A DNA stretch of 64,000 nucleotides, from positions 1,115,501-1,179,500 of the forward strand of contig NC_015703.1 of assembly GCF_000218895.1 (NCBI RefSeq), in the 5' to 3' direction. The position numbers and the translations under genes are program-made. The stretch comes from Runella slithyformis DSM 19594 (GTDB lineage Bacteria; Bacteroidota; Bacteroidia; Cytophagales; Spirosomataceae). The notes beneath the pieces were generated by a model. The model had not been told where the DNA came from. It saw nothing but the letters and a program-made list of their open reading frames with translations, and did not search any database. Positions 1 to 8,643 of this stretch are shown here, one piece after another; the stretch's first letter is position 1, and each line of letters starts with the position of its first letter.

Positions 1-489
1 AAATCTTTTCTGCATCAGTTAGTCCCTTTTCCCGATGATATTCCCGAATTTCTCCACGATACCTGGATTGCCTTTACGGCATCGATCTTAGACCAAATCA
101 GGTATATTCCGGAGCGTTTGGTCAACTATCGCCAACACGCAGCACAGCAGGTAGGCACTCAACCCAAAAACCTCAGGCCGCTGAGCTTCCGGCAGCGATT
201 GGTCAGACCGCATCAGTTAAAATTGATACCGTATCAACAACGGCAGCGCGAACTTCTTACTTTGTATAAACACCTGCAAAGAGTGATACCCGAAGGACAT
301 AAGAACTTGAAAATAGTAGAAGAAAAACTGCGTTTCCTGACCGTAAGAGCCAATCTGCCCAACAATCGGGTACTGCGCATTGTACCGGTGCTTAAGGAAT
401 GGATCAGAGGCAATTACCATTACTTTGCCGATCAGGACGCCACCGCAATAGGGATATTTATGACAGCGCTTGGGGATGTATTGGAATAA
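1..489 (+). CDS. Glycosyltransferase family 2, C-terminal part (5' end outside window)
   Basis: The frame is open from base 1 to the TAA at 487-489, so this is the 3' part of a longer gene. The first residues read LHDTWIAFTASIL followed by IPERLVNYRQH and QVG. This is the usual end of a GT-A family 2 catalytic domain, where a D-x-W segment precedes the L-x-x-Y-R-x-H motif. A roughly 100-residue basic helical tail follows. The family transfers a sugar from a nucleotide-sugar donor during surface polysaccharide synthesis. Two further sugar-transfer genes lie next to it on the other strand, converging with a 21-bp gap. The donor-binding DxD motif lies outside the window, so the substrate cannot be judged. 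Confidence 0.75.
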   Translation, partial: KSFLHQLVPFPDDIPEFLHDTWIAFTASILDQIRYIPERLVNYRQHAAQQVGTQPKNLRPLSFRQRLVRPHQLKLIPYQQRQRELLTLYKHLQRVIPEGHKNLKIVEEKLRFLTVRANLPNNRVLRIVPVLKEWIRGNYHYFADQDATAIGIFMTALGDVLE

Positions 490-510
490 CAGCCTGCCCG
501 GTTCAGGCGT

Positions 511-1710
511 TTACAAAACTTTATCTTCTGACGTAATTTTCTCCACAATCAATTGACTTACTTCAGGTGATTCGATCCTATCGCGGTACAGTATCGTAAC
601 GTTACGACGTACGTACTCCACTCCCCGGCTCAGAAGATGCGTATGAAAGAGCAATACAGGGTAGTTGGCAATAGGGAAAAAAGGCAGACCTGACGCTTTA
701 TAAAGGGTAATGGTTTTACAAAAGATACAACACAGATGCTCCGGAAACGAATCCAGCGTAAGCGCATACTCAGCCTCTGAAGCCAGAAAAGCCAATTCCT
801 GAATGGACAATACTTTAGAGCCATCAATCACGCGTGGTGTAAACTGTGCGTCGGTTGCCCGATGGACTCCCGCTTCAATCACCGACGACAGCGCGGTTTG
901 CCCGCACAGCACCACTGAGTAATCTGAAACTTGAAGTACTTCTTTCAATACACCCACCCAAAAAGAATTCGACATTTGCCGATGTGCTTCTCCCGTTTCG
1001 GGAAAGAGTAAGATATAAGGTTTTGTAAGCGGTAATGAAAGTTTTGATTGAATGGTCGACGACGAAACCGATGCATTAATGGGGAAATACGGTATCACTT
1101 CCTGCAATGTTGTTTCGATGCCGATTTCCCTCAACAGGGCCGCATACGCCTCAAAATGGTGATAGTTGCCGTCTTTTCGGGGAATTTCCAATTCTACATC
1201 CAAAAAACCTCCCATGCCCCGGCGATTAAACCCTACCGCTTTTTTTACTTTCGTAAAAGGCAATATAAAATGTGAGACTCCGTACGAAGTACGAACATCC
1301 AAATAAAAATCATATTGCTCTTGCCGCAAAATGGGCAGCGCCGCTTTAAATGTCTGATAATGCCGGTTTAGCTTTTGCCAAAAGGAGATGGCGCTCCGGT
1401 TGCTCAAAAAATGGTCAATCACCAAAATATGCCGAATGTAGGGATTATGTTGATGGACAGCATTGCACCAGCTTGGTGAGATAATGTCAATAACGGCATT
1501 GGGATATTTTTGGCGGATGATGGGAAACAGATACGATACCGTCAGCGCATCGCCCATATGGCCCAGCGAGGCGATCAGTACTTTAGGAGAGGCAGAAATG
1601 GACCCTTTGTCCCGGCTACGATAAAACCACCGCACATAGATATCTACAAAGAAATCCAGAATGCGTAATGGGATTGTCTCACGAGGGGTGCCGCTGTAAT
1701 GCCGCTTCAT
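511..1710 (-). CDS. Glycosyltransferase family 9 (heptosyltransferase-like)
   Basis: This 399-residue protein has the two-Rossmann-fold layout of GT9 (ADP-heptose:LPS heptosyltransferase) enzymes. After a short basic N-terminus comes VLIASLGHMGDALTVSYLFPII (about residues 44-65), matching the family's 'GD.l...P.l' start. The C-terminal half has LLFPETGEAHRQMSNSFW and later DSFPEHLCCIF, the region that normally binds the nucleotide sugar. GT9 enzymes add heptose or related sugars to lipopolysaccharide core at the inner membrane's cytoplasmic face. The gene starts 3 bp after the stop of the DUF5672 gene, so the two are almost certainly co-transcribed. The exact sugar is not predictable. Confidence 0.8.
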   Translation of the reverse strand: MKRHYSGTPRETIPLRILDFFVDIYVRWFYRSRDKGSISASPKVLIASLGHMGDALTVSYLFPIIRQKYPNAVIDIISPSWCNAVHQHNPYIRHILVIDHFLSNRSAISFWQKLNRHYQTFKAALPILRQEQYDFYLDVRTSYGVSHFILPFTKVKKAVGFNRRGMGGFLDVELEIPRKDGNYHHFEAYAALLREIGIETTLQEVIPYFPINASVSSSTIQSKLSLPLTKPYILLFPETGEAHRQMSNSFWVGVLKEVLQVSDYSVVLCGQTALSSVIEAGVHRATDAQFTPRVIDGSKVLSIQELAFLASEAEYALTLDSFPEHLCCIFCKTITLYKASGLPFFPIANYPVLLFHTHLLSRGVEYVRRNVTILYRDRIESPEVSQLIVEKITSEDKVL

Positions 1711-1713
1711 GCG

Positions 1714-2526
1714 TTATAGTTTATGTCCGAACGTTTCAAAATGGGGTTTCCAGAAATCTAATTCGTGAATATCCCATGCATGGCATCCAAACGGAAGTTG
1801 ATGTCCGTTCAGGACAAACGCTTTGGAAGGCAGATCTTCCACCGAAAAATGCAGTGCTTCGCGCCAATGGGGTAAACTCACTTGCCGGATATACCGGTTC
1901 ATTTCTATACAAAAAAAAATGTCTTCGTTATAAAATGACCCTTTCTTTGCCAAATATTCTTCGATCTTGGGTCGGTTATTGCGTACAATGTTCAGCATTT
2001 TCTTCACTTTCCGTAACGAAAATCCACCGTTTCCAACTGTAAATTTTATCGTTACATCCAGGGGCTGATCATTACGTTGTTTGTTTCGCAGGTTAAGCCA
2101 AATGGCCAATTGCTTTTTAAGACCAAAAACAATGCGATCGGTCACCGAAACAAACTCCCGCTCTATTCGCCAGGGAGCCCCAATATAATCATATCCTTTA
2201 CGGCACCATTCCAACAGCTCATCACGGAAAACAAAAGCATCCAACTGATAAATCAACATATAGTCAAACTCACTGAAACGTTCATAAAACTCCGTCGAAA
2301 GCATCAATCGGTTGTAGGTATGAACGCTTTTGAAATAATCGTCCGCAAAATTTTCCGCCTTCAGTTGCGGATGAGTATTCTGTATGTCCGAAATATCCAG
2401 CGAAAAGGGCTTAATGATAACGATCGGATGTTCTTTCAATACCTGCAAACCCTGGGTAAATGAGATTTGCTCATGCACACTGAAAACAGACTTGTACAGG
2501 GGAATCACAACGGCAACAGGCTTCAT
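1714..2526 (-). CDS. DUF5672 family protein (putative glycosyltransferase)
   Basis: The 270-residue protein begins MKPVAVVIPLYK and carries FDYMLIYQLDAFVF (about 110-123), YDYIGAPW (about 134-141) and VGNGGFSLRKV (about 189-199). These are hallmarks of DUF5672, a family that resembles GT-A glycosyltransferases and sits in LPS and capsule loci. LDAFVF occupies the usual DxD position but has only one acidic residue. The gene is first in a two-gene operon with the GT9 gene and diverges from atpA. The family is recognised with good confidence; the activity is inferred from context and fold resemblance only. Confidence 0.75.
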   Translation of the reverse strand: MKPVAVVIPLYKSVFSVHEQISFTQGLQVLKEHPIVIIKPFSLDISDIQNTHPQLKAENFADDYFKSVHTYNRLMLSTEFYERFSEFDYMLIYQLDAFVFRDELLEWCRKGYDYIGAPWRIEREFVSVTDRIVFGLKKQLAIWLNLRNKQRNDQPLDVTIKFTVGNGGFSLRKVKKMLNIVRNNRPKIEEYLAKKGSFYNEDIFFCIEMNRYIRQVSLPHWREALHFSVEDLPSKAFVLNGHQLPFGCHAWDIHELDFWKPHFETFGHKL

Positions 2527-2911
2527 ACCACCTTTTTTTGTCTGATAATAATTTTTAAGGAGGCAAAAGTAAGCTAAAGGTAAAACAAAAATAGAATCTA
2601 AAATAAAATTTTACCGATACATCGGAGGGCTGTGCGCCAATTTGCACAATAATCGGTTGGTCGATATCGGTATGACCTTCGCCCAAGAAAACCCCCTTTT
2701 GGGGCATTCAGGGCATCTACCCACCCTTTAGCAAAAAATTGTATATTTTTTATAAAGAGCAATGCTAACAAAGCAAATTTATCACTAATTTTGCGGCAAA
2801 TTTAAACGTAGTTGTGAGTAGAAAGAGCAGAAATTACGCATTTGCCGCTTTTGCCTTCTCCCCACAACCGCCAACGGATTATCAATACTAAACAATAAAC
2901 ACAAACATACT
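2527..2911 (+). promoter_or_regulatory. Divergent intergenic region with candidate atpA promoter
   Basis: These 385 bp separate the glycosyltransferase operon from atpA and hold no convincing gene. A Bacteroidota-type -7 box, TAATTTTG (TAnnTTTG), lies at 2786-2793, about 120 bp before the atpA ATG. A clear -33 TTTG at the right spacing is not visible, so the call is tentative. The region is A/T-rich except around 2630-2720. No atpH remnant was seen on the plus strand, supporting independent transcription of atpA. Confidence 0.4.
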
Positions 2912-4489
2912 ATGGTAGCTGTAAGACCGGATGAGGTTTCGGCGATACTTCGGGAGCAATTGGCCGGTGCAAAAACCGACGCCCAACTCGAAGAAGTAGG
3001 TACGGTACTGCAAGTAGGCGATGGAGTAGCTCGCATCTATGGCCTGACAAAAGTACAAGCGGGTGAATTGCTCGTATTTGAAAATGGCCTCAAAGCCCTC
3101 GCGCTCAACCTGGAAGAAGACAACGTTGGAGCCGTATTGCTCGGAGAGTCAAACGAAATCAAAGAAGGGGATACCGTAAAACGTACCGGCGAAATCGCAT
3201 CCGTCAGAGTAGGTGACGGTATCGTAGGACGTGTCGTAAATACACTGGCCGAACCGATCGACGGGATGGGGCCCATTCAGGGAGAAACGTTTGAAATGCC
3301 CGTAGAGCGCAAAGCTCCGGGGGTAATCTTCCGTCAGCCCGTAACCGAGCCGCTTCAAACGGGTATCAAAGCGATCGATGCCATGATTCCGATCGGACGC
3401 GGTCAGCGCGAATTGGTGATCGGTGACCGTCAAACGGGTAAAACGGCCGTTTGTATCGATACCATCATCAACCAAAAGGAATTTTATGACAAAGGTGAGC
3501 CGGTCTATTGTATCTACGTAGCCTGCGGCCAGAAGGCCTCTACCGTTAAGCAGGTAGAAGCTACCCTTCGTCGCTACGGTGCCATGGACTACACCGTGAT
3601 CGTTGCCGCTTCGGCTTCCGATCCTTCACCGATGCAGTTTTTTGCGCCGTTTACGGGTGCGGCCATCGGTGAGTATTTCCGTGATACGGGCCGTCCGGCA
3701 CTGGTAGTGTATGATGACCTGTCAAAACAGGCCGTTGCGTACCGTGAAGTATCGCTGCTGCTTCGTCGCCCACCGGGCCGTGAAGCATATCCCGGTGACG
3801 TTTTCTATCTCCACAGCCGTTTGCTGGAGCGTGCTGCCAAGATCACCACTTCAGATGAAATCGCCAAAAACATGAACGACCTGCCCGCTTCGTTGAAAGA
3901 CAAAGTAAAAGGCGGCGGTTCATTGACGGCCCTTCCGATCATCGAAACGCAGGCGGGTGACGTGTCGGCTTATATTCCTACCAACGTGATCTCAATCACC
4001 GACGGCCAGATCTTCCTGGAGTCCAACCTGTTTAACTCAGGTATTCGCCCCGCCATCAACGTAGGTATCTCGGTATCGCGCGTGGGGGGTAATGCGCAGA
4101 TCAAATCCATGAAGAAAGTAGCGGGTACGCTCAAACTGGACCAAGCCCAATTCCGTGAATTGGAAGCATTTGCGAAGTTTGGTTCTGATTTGGATGCCTC
4201 TACCAAGCTGACCATCGAACGCGGTCGTCGTAACCAGGAAATCCTGAAACAGGGTCAGTTCTCTCCGGTGAGCGTTGGCGATCAAGTAGCCATTATTTAC
4301 GCTTCCATCAACGGAGTATTGGACAAAGTGCCGGTTTCAAGAGTAAGAGAATTTGATACCGAATTTATGAATCTGCTGAAGGCCGTTCATCCGGAAGTAC
4401 TTCCGAACCTCGCTGCCGGTAAGTTGGATGATGCTTCTACCGATATTATTAAAAAAGTTGGTCGCGAATTAGCCGCCAAATACGCATAA
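2912..4489 (+). CDS. atpA: F1Fo ATP synthase subunit alpha
   Basis: This is a full-length 525-residue alpha subunit of the F1 catalytic head, which alternates with beta and carries the regulatory nucleotide site. The Walker A motif [10 protein letters not shown] is at residues 171-180. The N-terminal [17 protein letters not shown] matches the helix that contacts the delta subunit. The signature [14 protein letters not shown] and the helical C-terminal domain are intact. In Bacteroidota atpA usually follows atpB-E-F-H. Here no such genes are upstream; divergent sugar-transferase genes occupy that space, so atpA opens its own operon. A methyltransferase gene begins 9 bp after its stop and atpG follows that. 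Confidence 0.98.
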   Translation: MVAVRPDEVSAILREQLAGAKTDAQLEEVGTVLQVGDGVARIYGLTKVQAGELLVFENGLKALALNLEEDNVGAVLLGESNEIKEGDTVKRTGEIASVRVGDGIVGRVVNTLAEPIDGMGPIQGETFEMPVERKAPGVIFRQPVTEPLQTGIKAIDAMIPIGRGQRELVIGDRQTGKTAVCIDTIINQKEFYDKGEPVYCIYVACGQKASTVKQVEATLRRYGAMDYTVIVAASASDPSPMQFFAPFTGAAIGEYFRDTGRPALVVYDDLSKQAVAYREVSLLLRRPPGREAYPGDVFYLHSRLLERAAKITTSDEIAKNMNDLPASLKDKVKGGGSLTALPIIETQAGDVSAYIPTNVISITDGQIFLESNLFNSGIRPAINVGISVSRVGGNAQIKSMKKVAGTLKLDQAQFRELEAFAKFGSDLDASTKLTIERGRRNQEILKQGQFSPVSVGDQVAIIYASINGVLDKVPVSRVREFDTEFMNLLKAVHPEVLPNLAAGKLDDASTDIIKKVGRELAAKYA

Positions 4490-4498
4490 TTGAGCTAA

Positions 4499-5416
4499 AT
4501 GTCGCGAATTAAAGAAATCGTCAAGGCTACGCCCCTCCTCGGGGACGTAGCCCGATTTATCGGTAAGTACCGCACACGGGTGCCGGCGGGGCATTTTTAC
4601 AGCCCCATCGTGTCTGTGGATGAAGTACGCAAACGTGAAGACCAAATCTACCCTGCACCTCCGCGCACACTGCCGGGGCTCGACCTCCGCGAAGAGCAGC
4701 AGGTAGCGTTGATGAAGACCTTCGCTGCGTCGTACTTTCCGTCGGTGCCTTTTACCGATACTCCCCAAGACGGCTTTCGGTATTATTTTGTCAATAAGTA
4801 TTTCATCCACGCCGACGCCACCACGCTCCACTGCATGATGCGGCACTTCAGCCCCAAGCAGATCATGGAAGCAGGGTCGGGTTTTTCGTCGGCGGTGATG
4901 TTGGATACCAACGAGCGGTTTCTCAATCAAAGCGTAAAATTTACGTTCATTGAGCCCTATCCCGACCGTTTGTATTCCTTATTGACTCCCGCCGACCGCC
5001 GGCAAACGACGATTTTTGAAAAGACGCTGCAGGATATTCCCGTTGAGTACTTTGAAAAACTGGAAGAGAACGATATTCTTTTTATCGACTCTACCCACGT
5101 TTCCAAAACGGGAAGCGACGTCAATTACTTTTTGTTTGACATTTTTCCTCGCCTTAAACCGGGCGTTATCGTTCACGTTCACGACGTATTTTATCCGTTT
5201 GAGTACCCCAAAGCCTGGGTGATCGACGGCAACGGTCGTTTTGGCTGGAACGAAGCGTATAGTTTGCGGGCATTTTTGATGTACCAGGATACGTTCGAGA
5301 TCTTATTTCACAATGATTTTCTCCAGACGTTCCATGCTGATTGGCTTGCCGAAAATATGCCCACCTACGCCACCCGCGGGCGGGGATCCAGCATTTGGCT
5401 GCGCAAGGTGAAGTAA
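4499..5416 (+). CDS. Class I SAM-dependent methyltransferase between atpA and atpG
   Basis: The 305-residue protein has a Rossmann methyltransferase core. EAGSGFSSAVML (about 121-132) is the SAM-binding motif I, FTFIEPYPDRL (about 149-159) provides the acidic end of strand 2, and LFIDSTHVSKTGSDV (about 194-208) followed by GVIVHVHDVFYPF (about 223-235) fits the Methyltransf_24/FkbM-like layout. The first 100 residues are a family-specific extension. The gene starts 9 bp after atpA and ends about 115 bp before atpG, so it probably rides on the atpA transcript. No ATP synthase modification is known to me for such an enzyme. Similar proteins act on glycans or small molecules, and the substrate is unknown. 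Confidence 0.75.
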   Translation: MSRIKEIVKATPLLGDVARFIGKYRTRVPAGHFYSPIVSVDEVRKREDQIYPAPPRTLPGLDLREEQQVALMKTFAASYFPSVPFTDTPQDGFRYYFVNKYFIHADATTLHCMMRHFSPKQIMEAGSGFSSAVMLDTNERFLNQSVKFTFIEPYPDRLYSLLTPADRRQTTIFEKTLQDIPVEYFEKLEENDILFIDSTHVSKTGSDVNYFLFDIFPRLKPGVIVHVHDVFYPFEYPKAWVIDGNGRFGWNEAYSLRAFLMYQDTFEILFHNDFLQTFHADWLAENMPTYATRGRGSSIWLRKVK

Positions 5417-5532
5417 AAGTGTACAGTAAGGGCACCCCTTTGCATGAATCGAAAAAGTAAGTGAGTTAAGTTAAAATAGCTTTATCCCCTTAGGATAACT
5501 ATTAACAAATAACAGATAACGGTAATACAACA

Positions 5533-6423
5533 ATGGCTTCATTAAAGGAAGTTCGCAATAGAATCACGTCGGTCAACTCGACGCAACAAATCACGAAGGC
5601 CATGAAAATGGTATCGGCTGCCAAGCTTCGCCGGGCGCAGGATGCCATTCTCCAGATGCGCCCTTACGCCAAGAAGTTGAGTGAAATGCTCGCGACCGTA
5701 TCGGCCGGCACCGAAACCGCCGCCGAAAGCCCGTACAAGCAGGTGCGTCCGGTCGAAAAGGTGTTGATCGTCATCGTTACCTCCGACCGTGGACTTTGCG
5801 GGGCTTTCAATACCAACGTCGTCAAAGCGGGCATGGCCCTCATTCAGGAAAAATACGCTGCACAGGCCGCCAAAGGCAACGTAGAAATATTTGCGTTGGG
5901 CAAAAAAGGCGGTGAAGCCTGCCAACGCCGAGGCTTTAAAGTCAATGCATCGTTCATGGATGTGTATAGCCGTTTAAGCTTCGGCGTGGTGAAAGAAGCG
6001 GCCGAGAGCATCATGGCTGACTTTGAAGCGGGTAAATACGACGCCGTTGAAGTCATTTTCAATGAGTTCAAAAACGTAGCGACTCAGATCATCCGCACGG
6101 ATCAGCTTTTGCCGATTCCCGACGCAAAAGATGAGTTGAAAAAAGCCACAACCTCTAACGTTAACTATATTTTTGAGCCGTCGGAAGAGCAGATCGTGAC
6201 CGATCTGATTCCTAAAACGCTTAAGATCCAGTTGTACCGCGCGGTACTCGAATCCAACGCCTCAGAGCACGGCGCACGGATGACCGCGATGGACAAAGCC
6301 ACCGACAACGCCCAGGAACTCATCAAAGCCCTGCGCTTAGAATACAACCGCTCGCGCCAAGCCGCCATCACCAAGGAGATCCTGGAGATCGTCGGTGGAG
6401 CCGAAGCGCTTTCGAAAGGGTAA
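5533..6423 (+). CDS. atpG: F1Fo ATP synthase subunit gamma
   Basis: The 296-residue protein is the central rotor stalk of F1. The conserved N-terminal helix MASLKEVRNRITSVNSTQQITKAMKMV and the C-terminal helix ending NRSRQAAITKEILEIVGGAEAL are both present. LIVIVTSDRGLCGAFN (about 79-94) is the family signature. It follows the methyltransferase gene at about 115 bp and is terminated by a strong hairpin at 6448-6478. A degenerate copy of its last codons is found 2.2 kb downstream at 8552-8626, evidence of a duplication whose left boundary lies inside this gene's 3' end. Confidence 0.97.
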   Translation: MASLKEVRNRITSVNSTQQITKAMKMVSAAKLRRAQDAILQMRPYAKKLSEMLATVSAGTETAAESPYKQVRPVEKVLIVIVTSDRGLCGAFNTNVVKAGMALIQEKYAAQAAKGNVEIFALGKKGGEACQRRGFKVNASFMDVYSRLSFGVVKEAAESIMADFEAGKYDAVEVIFNEFKNVATQIIRTDQLLPIPDAKDELKKATTSNVNYIFEPSEEQIVTDLIPKTLKIQLYRAVLESNASEHGARMTAMDKATDNAQELIKALRLEYNRSRQAAITKEILEIVGGAEALSKG

Positions 6424-6447
6424 TTTTGAGTACGAATTTCATAACCC

Positions 6448-6478
6448 AAACGGCCCGCTTCGATGAAGCGGGCCGTTT
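6448..6478 (+). terminator. Rho-independent terminator of atpG
   Basis: A perfect 13-bp stem (6448-6460 with 6466-6478) encloses the loop cgatg. The stem is G/C-rich in the middle and A/T at the ends, so it can act on both strands. A related hairpin is repeated at 8644-8690. Confidence 0.85.
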
Positions 6479-6539
6479 GCTTATAAAACTAAGCATTTTG
6501 TAGATACAAACAAGAGATTTCTAAATCATATCAATGAAT

Positions 6540-6636
6540 TTGCATTTTCTTAACGTTATTTTACTACTCCATTTCAAAATTTCCTCCTCTAACTCCTTTT
6601 TAAACATATTTCTGATTCGACCGCCTCTGTAATTAA
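6540..6636 (-). pseudogene. 3' remnant of a glycosyltransferase gene (duplicate of 8775-8865)
   Basis: Read on the minus strand this stretch encodes KKELEEEILKWSSKITLRK, which lines up with KKELEEEVLKWNNKIMLRK at the C-terminus of the intact glycosyltransferase at 8747-9577. One base is missing relative to the intact copy just upstream of this segment, and the last codons are lost. The body of the gene is absent: the outer-membrane barrel gene starts where the similarity ends. It is a scar of the duplicated cassette. Confidence 0.75.
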
Positions 6637-7250
6637 AGCTGAATAAGCATCTGTACCTGTAATGAAACCTTTGAGGCATTATACTTAGGAAGTATCGCAC
6701 TATTAGGTTTAGGTGCTACTTCTTTTTGCCATAAGGGCTGTATGATCCAACTCACCCGTGAAGTAGGTTTATAAATAACTCCCGCACCAATCGTAAAATC
6801 GAAAGCTGTAGCAAATTTAGGCCTTGCTATGGCAACATCCAAGTAAGTTGAGCGAGATGAAACAACTCCCCCGGCAGAAAAATACGGAGAGAACGCATGA
6901 TCAATTAGTCTGTAGTTTATCAGGACAGGAATATTCCAATGATTCGTTTTATATGCTCCTTCAAAAGGGACTTTTCTTCGATAGTTAATCCGGTGATAAT
7001 TCATCCCGGTTGAAATCGACCATTTGCCGGTTATAAAATAATGGCCCATTACACCTATTAATGGGCCATAGCCTTTATCTCGAAAAGCAGGAATATCAAA
7101 ATAGTTATTTGCTGTTACAGACCCATGGATAACACCGACCACAGGAGCAATAGCAAAATGACTCTGTCCCTGTACCCTATTTACGTTTATTATTGATGGG
7201 TGAATAGGTTTGTAAAGTTTGTAAATTGCATTTATGAAAGCAAAATACAA
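6633..7250 (-). pseudogene. Outer-membrane beta-barrel protein, N-terminus cut off by IS630
   Basis: About 190 residues of host sequence form alternating amphipathic strands (for example GPLIGVMGHYFI, WSISTGMNYHRI, SPYFSAGGVV, FDFTIGAGVIY, WIIQPLWQ) and end KVSLQVQMLIQL, as in the PorT-like/OMP_b-brl_2 families. The apparent first 16 or so codons (7207-7250) belong to the insertion sequence, so no signal peptide is attached. A fitting signal peptide is encoded beyond the element at 8307-8245, in a frame one base off. The gene was therefore probably split and is now dead or mis-targeted. The stop codon abuts the glycosyltransferase remnant. Confidence 0.65.
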
Positions 7251-8241
7251 ACCATCAGATTACGAAATACTACGTCGCCGCTGCGTGGAGTTGAAAGAAG
7301 CGGGTTGGAAGCAGAAGGACATCACCTCGGCTCTTGGACTGACCGAGGGCTGGGTAAGCCAGACGCTGAAAAAGTATCGGGAGTTGGGGGCGGAAGGCTT
7401 GCTGGCCCGAAAGCCGCCAGGTTCGTTGCCTAAACTGACGTCAGAACAGCTTTCGCAGCTTGTCGAAGAGCTTAAACAAGGTGCTGTCAGCCACGGTTTT
7501 CCCGGCCACATCTGGACACGCTCTCGTGTCAACGAGTTGATTGGCAGGCTATTCGGTGTCAGCTACGACCTAACGCAGGTGGGGCGTATCCTAAAAAAAC
7601 TGGGATGGAGCTTGCAGAAGCCCGCCAAAAAGGCTCGCCAGCAGAGCAAGCAGAAAGTCCAGCAGTGGCGGGAAGAGACGGTACCGGAATTAAAAAAAAG
7701 CCGAGGATGAGAACCGTGCTATCGTATATATCGATGAATCAGGCTTCTATCTGCTCCCCCTCGTTTGCCGTACGTGGGCACCCAAGGGTAAAACGCCCAT
7801 TATCGAGGAGAAGGCGGGCAAAGAACACCTCAGTCTGATCGCCGCGATGGCCCCTAATGGGAGGCTGTACGTCGGCGGACAAGACAAGGCATACAATAGT
7901 GAGGGGGTGTTGACTTTCTGGAGTACCTATGCCGCAGGTACCGCAGCAAGGACTTGATCGTGATCTGGGATGGCGCGACCATCCACCGTAGCCAAGCCAT
8001 AAAGGACTTTTTGGCGCGCAAGAAAGGGCGCGTGCACCTTGTGGCCCTGCCTGGTTATAGCCCGGAACTGAACCCGGTCGAGTTGCTGTGGAGTCAGTTA
8101 AAAAGAGAGCTCAAAAACCGGGTATTCCTCGACCTGACAGATTTGGCCGAAGTGTTGAAAGAAAAAATTGAGGAGGTCAGAAAAGACACGGAATTGCTGG
8201 TTTCATTCTTTAAAAAGAAGGAAGTAGCTTTCTTTACAGGA
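7207..8241 (+). mobile_element. IS630-family insertion sequence (about 1.03 kb)
   Basis: The element is bounded by TA dinucleotides at 7205-7206 and 8242-8243, as expected from the TA target duplication of IS630/Tc1-mariner elements. Short imperfect terminal inverted repeats share TGTAAAG (left end ggtttgtaaag, right end tcctgtaaag on the other strand). It carries one transposase gene on the plus strand and lies within an outer-membrane protein gene. Confidence 0.75.
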
Positions 8242-8244
8242 TAA
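7234..8244 (+). pseudogene. IS630-family transposase with two frameshifts
   Basis: The first frame (7234-7710) gives an N-terminal helix-turn-helix region with WKQKDITSALGLTEGWVSQTLKKY. The catalytic DDE domain continues in two other frames: IVYIDESGF carries the first Asp (about 7715-7745), and IVIWDGATIHRS plus YSPELNPVELLW in the last frame (7909-8244) carry the second Asp and the Glu. The frame changes at an A8 run (7692-7699) behave like a one-base insertion. A second change at a G5 run (about 7903-7907) behaves like a one-base deletion. The net frame is restored, but about 70 residues between are out of frame. It is probably inactive unless these are sequencing errors or recoding. Confidence 0.8.
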
Positions 8245-8307
8245 TTCATCTATCAATAATATGAACATAAATAAACAGATAAACAATACTTTCTTACCGG
8301 TTTTCAT
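8245..8307 (-). pseudogene. Detached signal-peptide fragment of the split barrel gene
   Basis: The minus strand from the ATG at 8307-8305 reads MKTGKKVLFICLFMFILL and then IDE up to the IS border. It is a typical Sec signal peptide with a basic start and hydrophobic core. It lies directly beyond the right end of the IS630 element, upstream of the truncated barrel gene. Removing the element leaves the two parts one base out of frame, so either a later indel occurred or the boundary is off by one. Confidence 0.45.
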
Positions 8308-8451
8308 AGCTATAACGATTAGTTTTAGTTCTGTTTTTCATAAATCTGTGTTTAAATGGTTAACTGATTGTTTAGAATGCAGTAGCGGCGGACTACCCGA
8401 AAAAGTCACCGCAGCCGTCTAAAATTGTGGTAAGTTTTTCTTTTTGACCTC

Positions 8452-8467
8452 ACTATTGCGCAATAGT
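8452..8467. promoter_or_regulatory. Perfect 16-bp palindrome, also at 11403-11418
   Basis: The sequence actattgcgcaatagt is its own reverse complement and is conserved exactly in the second repeat copy, although surrounding bases have diverged. It lies between a luxR-type 3' end and the promoter region of the minus-strand cargo, so it is a plausible operator. The cognate protein is unknown; the adjacent short LuxR-type proteins are candidates by position only. Confidence 0.5.
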
Positions 8468-8499
8468 CAGGGGCAAATCTCCGCAAAAGATTTTTGCCT

Positions 8500-8523
8500 A
8501 ATCTCCACCCTAGGGTGGAGATT
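8500..8523. promoter_or_regulatory. Perfect 24-bp palindrome
   Basis: The 24 bases form a perfect inverted repeat centred on ccctaggg (8508-8515). Only the central ccctaggg and imperfect arms survive in the second copy around 11458-11470. It has no T-run after it, so a protein-binding site or recombination site is as likely as a terminator. Confidence 0.45.
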
Positions 8524-8551
8524 GGGTCGGTTTTAATGGAAATTTTTGAGA

Positions 8552-8626
8552 ATGGCAGATAAAAACGCCATCACCAAGAAAATCCAGAAGATCGTCGGCG
8601 GAGCCGAAGCACTTTCGCGAGGGTAA
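8552..8626 (+). pseudogene. Duplicated 3' fragment of atpG
   Basis: Read in frame, this fragment gives KNAITKKIQKIVGGAEALSRG and a TAA. It aligns with QAAITKEILEIVGGAEALSKG at the end of atpG (6361-6423). No more upstream atpG sequence is present. Its first bases touch the luxR-like remnant of repeat copy 1, marking the duplication junction. Confidence 0.85.
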
Positions 8627-8643
8627 TTTCGAGTAACAGTTTT

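Larger units (their letters stand above)
8324..8551. repeat. Direct repeat, copy 1 (promoter/terminator block with luxR-like 3' remnant)
   Basis: This block matches 11294-11530 along its length. Shared stretches include ctacccgaaaaagtcaccgc and cactattgcgcaatagtcag, with scattered substitutions and small indels. It contains a decayed version of the hairpin at 11350-11391 and two perfect palindromes. Its right end resembles the last codons of the short luxR-type gene (compare ttctcaaaaattt on the minus strand). It stops where a fragment of atpG begins, the apparent duplication junction. A 53-codon ORF at 8261-8422 reads through the hairpin and is not called a gene. Confidence 0.75.

Noticed and set aside
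7605-7838. -1 frame continuation of the IS630 transposase at the A8 run
   Set aside because: The -1 frame gives SPSFAVRGHPRV-like sequence with no DDE motif, whereas the +1 frame carries IVYIDESGF; so a -1 programmed slip is not supported.
8261-8422. 53-codon frame with a hydrophobic segment in repeat copy 1
   Set aside because: It reads through a decayed terminator hairpin and the frame is not preserved in the second copy of the repeat, so it is probably chance.
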